A stretch of DNA of 34,826 bases from an uncultured Lachnospiraceae bacterium. Its GTDB lineage: Bacteria; Bacillota; Clostridia; Lachnospirales; Lachnospiraceae. The notes under the pieces are model-generated. The model saw only the letters and a program-made list of their open reading frames with translations. It had not been told where the DNA came from and ran no database searches. The stretch spans positions 66,636 to 101,461 of the forward strand of contig CAJUST010000008.1 of assembly GCA_910589105.1 (NCBI GenBank). The letters are read 5' to 3'. Below, in pieces: positions 8,043-15,850 of this stretch; position 1 is the stretch's first letter, and each line of letters starts with the position of its first letter. Position numbers and translations under genes: made by a program.

Positions 8043-8059
8043 TAGAAAGGTGAAGTTTC

Positions 8060-8788
8060 ATGAAGAAAAAAATAATTCTGATTGCCGCCATGTGCTTAAT
8101 GATCTTTGGTTTGGCGGCATGTTCAAAAACGGATCCGACAACAGTTGACTATAATGGGCATACATACGAAGAATTGCAGACGAATTGCCAAGGGACGGTA
8201 CAGACGCTTGCATATCTGACGGAGGAAGATAAATCCTACTATATGTCAAATGGCGCAGAAACTGTTGTGAATCTAATTAACCGATGGGACGAAGCCGTGG
8301 AAGAATATGGCGCGTTTCTTGAGTTTGGCGATTTTGAAGTTACTAAATCCGGCAAAACCCTTACAGCGGCGCAGACGCTCCATATGGCGGAACGCGATGC
8401 AGTTCTTACATATGTTTACACATATCATTCCATGGAAGTGGAAGACATCACGATTGACGGCGTATATACCGTTGGCGAGAAAATGTCCACTGCGCTGATG
8501 AATACCGTAATGGGAATTGGAATCGTATTTGTTGTATTAATCATTATCTGCCTGTTGATTTTCTGCTTTAACATTTTCCCGTATTTAGAGAAAAAGAAGG
8601 CGGCAAAGAAAGCTCCGGCTCAGGATGTTGTTTCACAGATTGAAGCCCGCGAAGAAAAACAGGCGGCAGAAGAAGAAGCGGAAGAAGACGATGGAGAGCT
8701 TGTCGCAGTAATTGCGGCGGCGATTGCAGCATCAGAAGGAGCGGCTTCCACCGACGGGTTTGTAGTGCGTTCCATTCGTAGAAGATAA
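8060..8788 (+). CDS. OadG-like lipoprotein, gamma/delta-type subunit of the decarboxylase
   Basis: A 242-residue protein with a lipoprotein signal (lipobox LAAC, Cys21), an extracytoplasmic domain of ~125 residues starting YNGHTYEELQTN, one membrane helix at about 150-172 (MGIGIVFVVLIIICLLIFCF) and a cytoplasmic Lys/Ala/Glu-rich tail. The single helix plus charged tail is the OadG/MmdD architecture, whose role is to assemble alpha and beta subunits at the membrane. Classical OadG subunits are about 80-130 residues and lack the lipid-anchored domain, so this one is extended. Assignment rests on topology and its place between the carboxyltransferase and the biotin carrier. Ribosome site AAAGGTG, 17-base gap from the gene before. 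Confidence 0.75.
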   Translation: MKKKIILIAAMCLMIFGLAACSKTDPTTVDYNGHTYEELQTNCQGTVQTLAYLTEEDKSYYMSNGAETVVNLINRWDEAVEEYGAFLEFGDFEVTKSGKTLTAAQTLHMAERDAVLTYVYTYHSMEVEDITIDGVYTVGEKMSTALMNTVMGIGIVFVVLIIICLLIFCFNIFPYLEKKKAAKKAPAQDVVSQIEAREEKQAAEEEAEEDDGELVAVIAAAIAASEGAASTDGFVVRSIRRR

Positions 8789-8818
8789 GAAAAATAAAAT
8801 TTTAGGAGGAATTATTCA

Positions 8819-9196
8819 ATGAAAAATTATACAATCACCGTAAATGGAAATGTTTATGACGTTACTGTTGAGGAAGGCGGCGCAGGAGCAGGCGTATCGG
8901 CGCCAGCTCCAAGAAAGATGGCGGCAGCTCCGAAGAAACCGGCAGCCCCGGCGGCTCCGGCAGCATCCGGCGGAGCAGGAAGCATCAAAATCGAAGCAAA
9001 AGCGGCCGGAAAAGTATTTAAAATCGAAGCAAATCCGGGAAAAGCCATTAAAAAAGGCGATCCGGTCTTAATTCTTGAAGTTATGAAAATGGAGACTCCT
9101 GTCGTTGCGCCGGAAGACGGAACCGTTGCAAGCATTGACGTTGCCGTAGGAGATCAGGTGGAATCAGGGGCATTATTAGCAACATTAAACAAATAA
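8819..9196 (+). CDS. Biotin carboxyl carrier protein of the decarboxylase
   Basis: A 125-residue protein. The N-terminal strand MKNYTITVNGNVYDVTVEE is followed by a flexible Ala/Pro-rich linker (about 22-55) and a biotinyl domain (56-125) with the biotin-acceptor motif EVMKMETPV; Lys90 is the predicted biotinylated residue. This is the 1.3S/MmdC type: a free carrier that shuttles carboxyl groups between the soluble transferase subunits and the membrane pump. It is separate from the 5S-like subunit downstream, which lacks a biotin domain, so the two complement each other. An AGGAGG ribosome site lies 9 bases before the ATG. Confidence 0.92.
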   Translation: MKNYTITVNGNVYDVTVEEGGAGAGVSAPAPRKMAAAPKKPAAPAAPAASGGAGSIKIEAKAAGKVFKIEANPGKAIKKGDPVLILEVMKMETPVVAPEDGTVASIDVAVGDQVESGALLATLNK

Positions 9197-9214
9197 GCAG
9201 GAGGTTGAAAGACA

Positions 9215-10363
9215 ATGTCATATATTCTCGATACAATGGGGAATCTCCTGCATCAGACTGCATTTTTAAATCTGACGTGGGGCAATTACCTCATGATCGC
9301 AGTTGCCTGTCTGTTCCTATATCTGGCGATTGCAAGAGGCTATGAGCCATTACTTCTTGTCCCGATTGCTTTCGGTATGCTTCTGGTAAATATTTACCCG
9401 GACATTATCGCAAGCCCGGAAGAAACAAGCAATGGCATCGGCGGTTTACTACATTATTTCTATTTAATGGACGAATGGTCCATTCTGCCGTCCCTGATTT
9501 TCTTGGGCGTCGGCGCAATGACAGACTTTGGGCCTTTGATTGCTAACCCGATCAGTTTCCTGCTTGGGGCGGCGGCGCAGTTCGGTATTTTCGGCGCATA
9601 CCTGCTTGCAATTTTAATGGGCTTCAATGATAAAGCGGCTGCAGCCGTTTCCATTATCGGCGGCGCAGACGGGCCGACTTCCATTTTCCTTGCCGGAAAA
9701 TTAGGACAGACAGGCTTGATGGGGCCGATTGCCGTAGCGGCTTATTCTTACATGGCGTTAGTTCCGATTATCCAGCCGCCTGTAATGAAACTGCTTACTA
9801 CGAAAAAAGAGCGCGCAATCGTGATGGAGAATTTAAGGCCGGTTTCCAAATTGGAAAAAATCTTATTCCCAATCGTTGTTACGATTGTCGTATGTATGAT
9901 TCTGCCTACAACGGCTCCGTTGGTAGGTATGCTTATGTTAGGAAACTTATTCCGTGAATCCGGTGTTGTGCGCCAGCTTCAGGATACCGCTTCTAATGCG
10001 TTAATGTACATAGTCGTTATTTTGCTTGGAACGTCTGTAGGGGCTACTACAAGCGCAGAAGCGTTCTTAAATATCAGCACAATTAAAATCGTTATTTTAG
10101 GGCTTGTTGCATTCGTATTCGGTACGGCTTCCGGAGTGATTTTTGGTAAAATTTTATGCGTTCTGACAAAAGGCAAGATTAATCCTCTCATTGGCTCTGC
10201 CGGAGTTTCCGCGGTTCCTATGGCTGCCAGAGTTTCACAAAAAGTCGGCGCAGAAGAAGATCCGACCAACTTCTTATTGATGCATGCAATGGGGCCGAAC
10301 GTTGCAGGAGTGATTGGAACTGCCGTAGCCGCAGGTGTGTTTATGGCGATATTTGGGATATAA
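9215..10363 (+). CDS. Na+-translocating decarboxylase beta subunit (OadB/MmdB/GcdB)
   Basis: A 382-residue integral membrane protein with about nine to eleven hydrophobic segments. The family signature SIIGGADGPTSIFLAGKL (about 147-164) contains Asp152, equivalent to the essential aspartate in the Na+ path of OadB. The C-terminal loop MGPNVAGVIGTAVAAG is the second conserved half. The subunit decarboxylates carboxybiotin and exports Na+. Sequence alone does not separate oxaloacetate, methylmalonyl-CoA and glutaconyl-CoA types, because the beta subunit is shared; substrate is set by the transferase subunits. GGAGG upstream, 18-base gap from the carrier gene. Confidence 0.92.
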   Translation: MSYILDTMGNLLHQTAFLNLTWGNYLMIAVACLFLYLAIARGYEPLLLVPIAFGMLLVNIYPDIIASPEETSNGIGGLLHYFYLMDEWSILPSLIFLGVGAMTDFGPLIANPISFLLGAAAQFGIFGAYLLAILMGFNDKAAAAVSIIGGADGPTSIFLAGKLGQTGLMGPIAVAAYSYMALVPIIQPPVMKLLTTKKERAIVMENLRPVSKLEKILFPIVVTIVVCMILPTTAPLVGMLMLGNLFRESGVVRQLQDTASNALMYIVVILLGTSVGATTSAEAFLNISTIKIVILGLVAFVFGTASGVIFGKILCVLTKGKINPLIGSAGVSAVPMAARVSQKVGAEEDPTNFLLMHAMGPNVAGVIGTAVAAGVFMAIFGI

Positions 10364-10365
10364 CA

Positions 10366-10444
10366 AATATCTGCCCGGCAGATATTATGCTATAGGTAAA
10401 GAACGAAGCGGATGCAATGCCCTTTTGGCGTTGCGGGTATCCGC
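10366..10444 (+). promoter_or_regulatory. Two stem-loops between the beta-subunit and 5S-like genes
   Basis: The first hairpin is AATATCTGC, CCG, GCAGATATT (10366-10386), starting three bases after the beta-subunit stop. The second (10408-10444) pairs GCGGAT with ATCCGC and GCAATGCC with GGCGTTGC around a CTTTT loop. Neither is followed by a T-tract, so they look like RNA processing or stability elements, or attenuating structures, rather than full terminators. The next ribosome site (AGGAGG) is 8 bases beyond the second stem. Confidence 0.55.
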
Positions 10445-10469
10445 TCAATATTAGGAGGATAGAAAATCA

Positions 10470-11894
10470 ATGGCAGAGAAAAAGAAACAACCACAACCAT
10501 TAAAGATTACAGAAACCGTCTTACGCGATGCGCATCAGTCTCTAATTGCCACCAGAATGACAACAGAGCAGATGCTGCCTATTATAGATAAAATGGATCA
10601 GGTAGGCTACCATGCGGTGGAATGTTGGGGCGGCGCGACATTTGACGCTTCCCTGCGTTTCTTAAAGGAAGATCCATGGGAAAGGCTTAGGAAATTAAAA
10701 GCCGGATTCAAAAAGACGAAACTGCAAATGTTATTCCGTGGACAGAATATCCTTGGGTACCGCCCATACGCGGACGACGTGGTAGAGTATTTCGTACAGA
10801 AATCCATTGCAAATGGAATTGACATTATCCGTATTTTTGACTGTTTAAACGATATGCGGAACCTACAGACGGCAGTTACCGCCTGCAATAAAGAGAAAGG
10901 CCATGCTCAGGTTGCGTTATCTTATACGTTAGGCGATGCGTATACATTAAAATACTGGACGAATATGGCGAAGAAAATTGAAGACATGGGCGCGGATTCC
11001 ATCTGCATTAAAGATATGGCGGGTCTTTTAGTGCCGTCGAAAGCGACGGAATTGGTTCAGGCGCTTAAAAAGGCGACTTCGCTTCCGATAGAGCTTCATA
11101 CGCACTATACGTCCGGCGTAGCTTCCATGACTTACATGAAGGCAGTGGAAGCGGGCTGTGACATTATTGACACGGCAATGTCCCCGTTTGCGCTTGGCAC
11201 GAGCCAGCCGGCAACGGAAGTTATGGTAGAGGCGTTTAAAGACACGAAATATGATCCAAACTTAGATCAGAATCTGCTGGCTGAAATCGCGGATTACTTC
11301 CGCCCGATGCGGGAAGAAGCGCTTGACAGCGGCCTGATGAACCCGAAAGTGCTTGGCGTAAACATTAAGACGTTATTGTATCAGGTGCCGGGCGGCATGT
11401 TATCAAACATGGTGTCCCAGTTAAAAGAGCAGAATGCAGAAGATAAGTATCAGGAAGTGTTAGAGGAAATCCCGAGAGTCCGCAAAGACTTAGGGGAGCC
11501 GCCTCTTGTTACGCCTTCTTCCCAGATTGTGGGGACACAGGCGGTATTTAATGTATTAATGGGCGAGCGGTACAAAGTGGCGACCAAGGAAACGAAGGAC
11601 GTACTGCTTGGCAAGTATGGACAGACCGTAAAACCATTTAATCCTGAAGTTGTAGATAAAGTTTTAGGCGAAGATAAGAAAAATGCAATCACCTGCAGAT
11701 ATGCCGACTTACTTGAGCCGGAATTAGATAAGATTGAAGCAGAGATGAAGCAGTGGAAACAGCAGGACGAAGATATTTTATCGTATGCGTTGTTCCCGCA
11801 AGTTGCAACAGAATTTTTCAAATACCGTGAAGCGCAGCAAAAAGGCGTTGATGCATCCGTTGCAGACACAAAAAATGGAGCGTATCCGGTATAA
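10470..11894 (+). CDS. Oxaloacetate decarboxylase alpha / transcarboxylase 5S-like subunit
   Basis: A 474-residue HMGL-like TIM-barrel carboxyltransferase (oxaloacetate or pyruvate side) followed by a PYC_OADA domain. Motifs: TETVLRDAHQSLIATRM (D20 metal ligand), the active-site lysine in CIKDMAGLL (K181), metal-binding LHTHYTSG (H210, H212) and DTAMSPFALGTSQPATE. It ends without a biotin domain, so it works with the separate carrier encoded upstream, like the 5S subunit of Propionibacterium transcarboxylase and some OadA proteins. It should transfer CO2 from oxaloacetate to biotin, releasing pyruvate. It is separated from the other subunits by a 106-base gap with two stem-loops. Confidence 0.9.
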   Translation: MAEKKKQPQPLKITETVLRDAHQSLIATRMTTEQMLPIIDKMDQVGYHAVECWGGATFDASLRFLKEDPWERLRKLKAGFKKTKLQMLFRGQNILGYRPYADDVVEYFVQKSIANGIDIIRIFDCLNDMRNLQTAVTACNKEKGHAQVALSYTLGDAYTLKYWTNMAKKIEDMGADSICIKDMAGLLVPSKATELVQALKKATSLPIELHTHYTSGVASMTYMKAVEAGCDIIDTAMSPFALGTSQPATEVMVEAFKDTKYDPNLDQNLLAEIADYFRPMREEALDSGLMNPKVLGVNIKTLLYQVPGGMLSNMVSQLKEQNAEDKYQEVLEEIPRVRKDLGEPPLVTPSSQIVGTQAVFNVLMGERYKVATKETKDVLLGKYGQTVKPFNPEVVDKVLGEDKKNAITCRYADLLEPELDKIEAEMKQWKQQDEDILSYALFPQVATEFFKYREAQQKGVDASVADTKNGAYPV

Positions 11895-11908
11895 ATAAGG
11901 AACAATCA

Positions 11909-11949
11909 AACAGCCACTTGTCAGGAGCAGGTTCTGACAGGTGGCTGTT
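11909..11949 (+). terminator. Stem-loop at the end of the decarboxylase operon
   Basis: A 16-bp stem, AACAGCCACTTGTCAG at 11909-11924 and its complement at 11934-11949 with a single T-G wobble, with a 9-base loop. It lies 15 bases after the stop. There is no T-tract after it, so termination may be partial or Rho-assisted, with read-through into the rpiR-like gene possible. Confidence 0.55.
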
Positions 11950-11986
11950 GGAATCATTGGCAGTATGGGAAGGACATTAGAAGCGA

Positions 11987-12919
11987 ATGGGGAATACAAA
12001 CGATTTGAGCAGCCGGATTAATCGGAAATACGGCAGTATGAGCAAGGGACAGAAACTTCTTGCCGCTTACATTACAGATAATTTTGGCAAAGCAGCCTTT
12101 TTAACAGCGGCAAAACTTGGAGAAGTCGTGGGCGTAAGCGAATCCACCGTCGTCCGGTTTGCCGCAAATCTTGGATATAAGGGGTATCCGCAGTTTCAAA
12201 AAGCATTGGAAGATTTGGTGAACAGTAAGTTAAATTCTATGCAGAAGATGGAAGTCATGTATGGGAAAATAAGCCAGCCGCAGATTTTAGAATCTGTCCT
12301 GCGTTCCGATGCCGATAACATAAAAAACACATTGGAAAAAATGGATCAGGCGACGTTTGAACTTGCAGTGGATATTATCCTGAAGGCGAAAAAAATCTAT
12401 GTAATCGGAATCCGCAGCTGCGCGCCGCTTGCCGGTTTTCTGGCATTTTACTTAAACTTTATGTTTGACCAAGTCATTTTGTTAAATACAAACAGTTCCA
12501 GCGAATTGTTTGAACAAATGGTGCGGATTGGCAGTGACGATTTAATTATCGGCATTAGTTTTCCAAGATATTCTATGCGCACCCTAAAGGCTATGGAATT
12601 TGCGAACCACAGGAAAGCCAGAGTGATTACGCTGACGGACAGCGTGCACTCTCCAATGAACCTCTATTCTTCTTGTAATCTAATTGCAAAAAGTGAGATG
12701 TCATCTATTGTAGATTCTTTAGTTGCCCCTTTAAGCGTAATTAATGCCTTAATTGTGGCGTTATGTATGAAAAAACAGACAGAAGTCGCAAAAACATTTG
12801 ACGCATTAGAGAAAATCTGGGGAGAATACCAAGTATATGAAAGTGACGAAATCGATCCGGTTCATGATTCCGTCAAAATGCGCTATGCAAAAGTCGGCGC
12901 GGCAGGAGAACAGAAATGA
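11987..12919 (+). CDS. MurR/RpiR-family transcriptional regulator
   Basis: A 310-residue cytoplasmic regulator. The N-terminal HTH_6 domain (about 1-85) includes LGEVVGVSESTVVRFAANLGYKGYPQFQ, the classic RpiR recognition helix region. A SIS phosphosugar-binding domain (about 125-260) has KKIYVIGIRSCAPLAGFLAFYL and DLIIGISFPRYSMRTLKAM. The effector is presumably a phosphosugar, as known for the family, but the ligand is not predictable. The ATG at 11987 has a weak, distant GGAAGGA. The stop overlaps the next start by 4 bases (ATGA), so it is co-translated with the flavoprotein. Its position just after the decarboxylase operon makes that operon one possible target; this is inference only. Confidence 0.88.
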   Translation: MGNTNDLSSRINRKYGSMSKGQKLLAAYITDNFGKAAFLTAAKLGEVVGVSESTVVRFAANLGYKGYPQFQKALEDLVNSKLNSMQKMEVMYGKISQPQILESVLRSDADNIKNTLEKMDQATFELAVDIILKAKKIYVIGIRSCAPLAGFLAFYLNFMFDQVILLNTNSSSELFEQMVRIGSDDLIIGISFPRYSMRTLKAMEFANHRKARVITLTDSVHSPMNLYSSCNLIAKSEMSSIVDSLVAPLSVINALIVALCMKKQTEVAKTFDALEKIWGEYQVYESDEIDPVHDSVKMRYAKVGAAGEQK

Positions 12920-14142
12920 AACAGGTAATTGTAATTGGAGGAGGGCCGGCCGGAATGTTTGCAGCGCTTGCAGCGGCAGAATCCGGACATTCGGTCACGC
13001 TATACGAAAAGAATGAAAAATTAGGGAAAAAGCTATTTATCACGGGGAAGGGCAGATGTAATCTGACAAATGCGTCTGATATAGATGTATTATTCGCAAA
13101 TGTCGTTTCAAACCGAAAGTTTTTATACAGCGCATTTTATGCGTATGACAATTTTCGGGTGATAGATTTTTTTGAAACGCATGGGGTAAAAACCAAGACG
13201 GAGCGTGGAAACCGCGTGTTTCCGGCTTCTGACCATTCATCAGACATTATTACAGCCTTAAAGAAAGCCTTAGAAAAGGCGGGCGTAAAGATAAGGCTTA
13301 AAACAAAAGTCCGTGGACTTTTGGCGGAAGGGAAAGAGATGAAGGGCGTGATATTAAGTGACGGCGCAAAAGCGTTCAGTGATGCCGTGATTGTGTGTAC
13401 AGGCGGGATTTCCTATCCGGCGACAGGGTCGACGGGGGACGGATACCTGTTTGCAAGGGATTGCGGGCATACGGTTACGGATTTAACGCCGTCTTTAGCG
13501 CCGATTACGGCAAAAGAGCCGTATGTCACGGCGATGCAGGGATTGTCTTTGAAAAATGTAAGAGTGTCCATACGGGACGAAAGGAAAGTCCTCTTTGAGG
13601 AATTTGGGGAACTTTTATTTACGCATTTTGGGGTCAGCGGGCCTCTCGTTTTAAGCGCAAGCAGTGAAATAGGAACGAAGCTGCAAAAGAAGCCGCTTTT
13701 TATGCAAATTGACTTAAAGCCTGCATTAAACGAAACACAGTTAGATGCGCGTATCCTGAGAGATTTCTCGAAACAGCAGAATAAGCAGTTTTGCAATTCT
13801 TTAAATGCGCTGCTTCCCTCAAAAATGATACCGGTCATGGTACAGCTATCCGGCATTCCCCCTGAAAAAAAAGTAAATGAGGTGACGAAAGAGGAGCGGA
13901 AAAGACTGCTGGAGTTATTTAAGGCATTTCCTTTGACGCTTCTTGCGTTAAGGGATTTCCATGAAGCGATTGTCACAAGGGGCGGCGTGTCTGTGAAGGA
14001 AGTGGACCCTTCCACTATGGAATCTAAGTTGACGTCAGGGCTATACTTTGCCGGAGAAGTTTTAGATTTGGATGCAAGGACGGGAGGCTTTAATTTACAG
14101 ATTGCATGGTCGACCGGATTTTTAGCGGGGAGCAGCATTTAG
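12916..14142 (+). CDS. HI0933/BaiN-type NAD(P)/FAD-dependent oxidoreductase
   Basis: A 408-residue flavoprotein. The N-terminal Rossmann FAD motif VIGGGPAGMFAALAAAESG (5-23) is followed by the family block KLGKKLFITGKGRCNLTN; TGGISYPATGSTGDGY in the middle and GLYFAGEVLDLDARTGGFN near the C-terminus are diagnostic of the HI0933 family. Members of this family include the bile-acid-related BaiN, but the group is broad and most members, including this core-genome copy next to cmk, have no proven substrate. No signal peptide. It overlaps the RpiR-like gene by 4 bases and is followed by a 47-residue protein and cmk. Confidence 0.85.
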   Translation: MKQVIVIGGGPAGMFAALAAAESGHSVTLYEKNEKLGKKLFITGKGRCNLTNASDIDVLFANVVSNRKFLYSAFYAYDNFRVIDFFETHGVKTKTERGNRVFPASDHSSDIITALKKALEKAGVKIRLKTKVRGLLAEGKEMKGVILSDGAKAFSDAVIVCTGGISYPATGSTGDGYLFARDCGHTVTDLTPSLAPITAKEPYVTAMQGLSLKNVRVSIRDERKVLFEEFGELLFTHFGVSGPLVLSASSEIGTKLQKKPLFMQIDLKPALNETQLDARILRDFSKQQNKQFCNSLNALLPSKMIPVMVQLSGIPPEKKVNEVTKEERKRLLELFKAFPLTLLALRDFHEAIVTRGGVSVKEVDPSTMESKLTSGLYFAGEVLDLDARTGGFNLQIAWSTGFLAGSSI

Positions 14143-14171
14143 CCAGAGGTGAAGATAAGGTGGGCTTCATC

Positions 14172-14315
14172 ATGAATATCGGAAAACTTTATTCCACGCA
14201 AATGGGCGCAGAGCGTATGAAAAGAAACTTAAAGCTTGAAGCGGACGATGCCGTGTTGTGGCATAAGGAAAAGATTTTAAAAGAAAACGCCCAGATAGAA
14301 AGGGCAATTCACTAA
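14172..14315 (+). CDS. Small 47-residue protein of unknown function
   Basis: Begins MNIGKLYSTQMGAERMKRNL and is helical and charged. The start (L.ST.MG..R.KRNL......V..W.K.KI) resembles the N-terminal half of small uncharacterised clostridial proteins (DUF3781-like) that are usually ~75-80 residues long, which would make this copy truncated; that identification is from memory and uncertain. The ATG at 14172 follows AAGGTGG at a suitable distance; a longer frame from 14106 overlaps the flavoprotein and is less likely. It lies in the tight run between the flavoprotein and cmk, 21 bases before the cmk start. Confidence 0.55.
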   Translation: MNIGKLYSTQMGAERMKRNLKLEADDAVLWHKEKILKENAQIERAIH

Positions 14316-14336
14316 GAAAGAGGATTGGTAAATAGA

Positions 14337-15005
14337 ATGAACATTGCGATTGACGGGCCGGCGGGAGCCGGAAAAAGCACAGTGGCGAAAATGCTTGCAA
14401 AAGAATTAGGGTTTATCTATGTGGATACCGGAGCGATGTACCGCGCAGCCGCGCTTTATTTTTTAATGAATGACATTGATGTTTCAGATGAAACTGCGGT
14501 GGCGCGCGCATGTGAGCTGACAGACGTTTCCATCCGCTTTCGGGAGAACGAACAGCAGGTGCTCTTAAATGGAGACAATGTCAATGGGAAAATCCGTCGG
14601 GAAGAAGTGGGGAATATGGCAAGCGCAATTAGCGTATTCCCTGTTGTCCGCCAGAAACTGACGGCTCTTCAGCAGAAACTTGCCGCTTCAGAAGATGTGG
14701 TGATGGACGGAAGGGACATTGGAACGTGCGTGCTTCCTAATGCGGAAGTTAAGATTTACTTAACGGCAAGCGTAACGGCAAGGGCAAAAAGGCGGTATCA
14801 AGAGCTTCTGGAAAGAGGAGAAAGCTGTAATTTAGAGGAGATCCAAAAGGATATATCGGATCGGGATTACAGGGATATGCACAGGGACGCTTCTCCATTG
14901 AAACAGGCGGATGATGCTGTTTTTGTTGATTCGTCTGAGCTTACCCTTGAAGAAACTGCAGAAGCGGTCAGAACGGTTTGTCAGGAGAAATTATCATGCG
15001 GGTGA
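14337..15005 (+). CDS. cmk: Cytidylate kinase
   Basis: A 222-residue (d)CMP kinase producing (d)CDP from ATP. The N-terminal P-loop GPAGAGKS (residues 7-14) and the following blocks YVDTGAMYRA, VVMDGRDIGTCVLPNAEVKIYLTAS, RAKRRYQEL and DRDYRDMHRDASPLKQADDAVFVDSS are complete and characteristic. The ATG at 14337 lies 12 bases after GAGGA; a TTG at 14325 abuts that site and is rejected. The last 10 bases overlap ispH. The cmk-ispH-S1 order is common in Clostridia. Confidence 0.96.
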   Translation: MNIAIDGPAGAGKSTVAKMLAKELGFIYVDTGAMYRAAALYFLMNDIDVSDETAVARACELTDVSIRFRENEQQVLLNGDNVNGKIRREEVGNMASAISVFPVVRQKLTALQQKLAASEDVVMDGRDIGTCVLPNAEVKIYLTASVTARAKRRYQELLERGESCNLEEIQKDISDRDYRDMHRDASPLKQADDAVFVDSSELTLEETAEAVRTVCQEKLSCG

Positions 15006-15850
15006 CATTAGCAAAGAGCGCCGGTTTTTGCTTTGGCGTAAAACGGGCTGTGGATAAAGTGTATGAAGAAGCAGGACGCAGCCATGCGCCGGTTTATACT
15101 TACGGGCCGATTATCCATAATGAAGAAGTGGTGCGGGATTTAGAGAAGCGGGGCGTACATGCCGTTTGCGATGAATCTGAGCTTTCGGAGCTTTCCGGTG
15201 GGATTATGGTAATCCGGTCCCATGGAGTTTCAAAGGCGACTTATGACAAAATACGGGAGGCGGGATTTCAAATTGTAGATGCAACTTGCCCATTTGTTTT
15301 GAAAATACATCGTTTTGTTGAAGAATACAGCAAAAAAGACTATCATATTTTAATTATCGGAAACGATTCCCACCCTGAGGTGGAAGGCATAAAAGGATGG
15401 TCGAATCCTGAGAAGACAACGGTCCTACAGTCGGGGAAAGAAGCGGAAGATTTTACCTTAGAAGCCGGCAGTAAGCTCTGTATTGTATCGCAAACGACAT
15501 TTAATTACAACAAATTTCAAGAACTAGTTGAAATTATTGAAAAAAAAGGTTATGATATAATTGTTTTAAATACCATCTGCAATGCGACGGAGGTACGGCA
15601 GAGAGAAGCGGCTGAAATTGCGGCGGAAGTTGATGCCATGATTGTTATTGGCGGCAGCCATAGCTCCAACACACAGAAGTTATTTGAAATATGTAAAAAA
15701 GAATGTGAAAATACTTACTATATACAGACACTTGATGACTTGGATTTTAATCAGATTTGGTCCATTGATAACGTAGGTATTACCGCAGGGGCTTCGACCC
15801 CAAACAATATTATTGAGGAGGTTCAAAAGAATGTCAGAAGTAAGCGTTGA
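14996..15850 (+). CDS. ispH: 4-hydroxy-3-methylbut-2-enyl diphosphate reductase
   Basis: A 284-residue 4Fe-4S enzyme, the last step of the MEP isoprenoid pathway, making IPP and DMAPP. The three cluster-binding cysteines are C12 (AKSAGFCFGVKRAV), C98 (VDATCPFV) and C195 (LNTICNATEVRQ). Active-site blocks YGPIIHNEEV, IRSHGVSK, GNDSHPEV, SQTTFN and GGSHSSNTQKL are intact. The ATG at 14996 has AGGAGA 8 bases upstream, inside the end of cmk. Its last 20 bases overlap the S1-domain gene; some clostridia carry an IspH-S1 fusion, and here the two are separate overlapping genes. Confidence 0.96.
   Translation: MRVTLAKSAGFCFGVKRAVDKVYEEAGRSHAPVYTYGPIIHNEEVVRDLEKRGVHAVCDESELSELSGGIMVIRSHGVSKATYDKIREAGFQIVDATCPFVLKIHRFVEEYSKKDYHILIIGNDSHPEVEGIKGWSNPEKTTVLQSGKEAEDFTLEAGSKLCIVSQTTFNYNKFQELVEIIEKKGYDIIVLNTICNATEVRQREAAEIAAEVDAMIVIGGSHSSNTQKLFEICKKECENTYYIQTLDDLDFNQIWSIDNVGITAGASTPNNIIEEVQKNVRSKR

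Noticed and set aside
8854..9135. Minus-strand frame opposite the biotin carrier
   Set aside because: Shadow of the Ala/Pro/Lys-rich codons of the carrier gene; no ribosome site or independent motif.
10366..10386. Intrinsic terminator after the beta-subunit gene
   Set aside because: The stem is good, but no T-tract follows and the next subunit gene belongs to the same complex.
13413..14138. 241-codon minus-strand frame opposite the flavoprotein
   Set aside because: The plus strand carries a full HI0933-family protein with diagnostic motifs; the antisense product has none.
14325..14327. TTG start for cmk
   Set aside because: It abuts the GAGGA site; the ATG at 14337 matches the family N-terminus.
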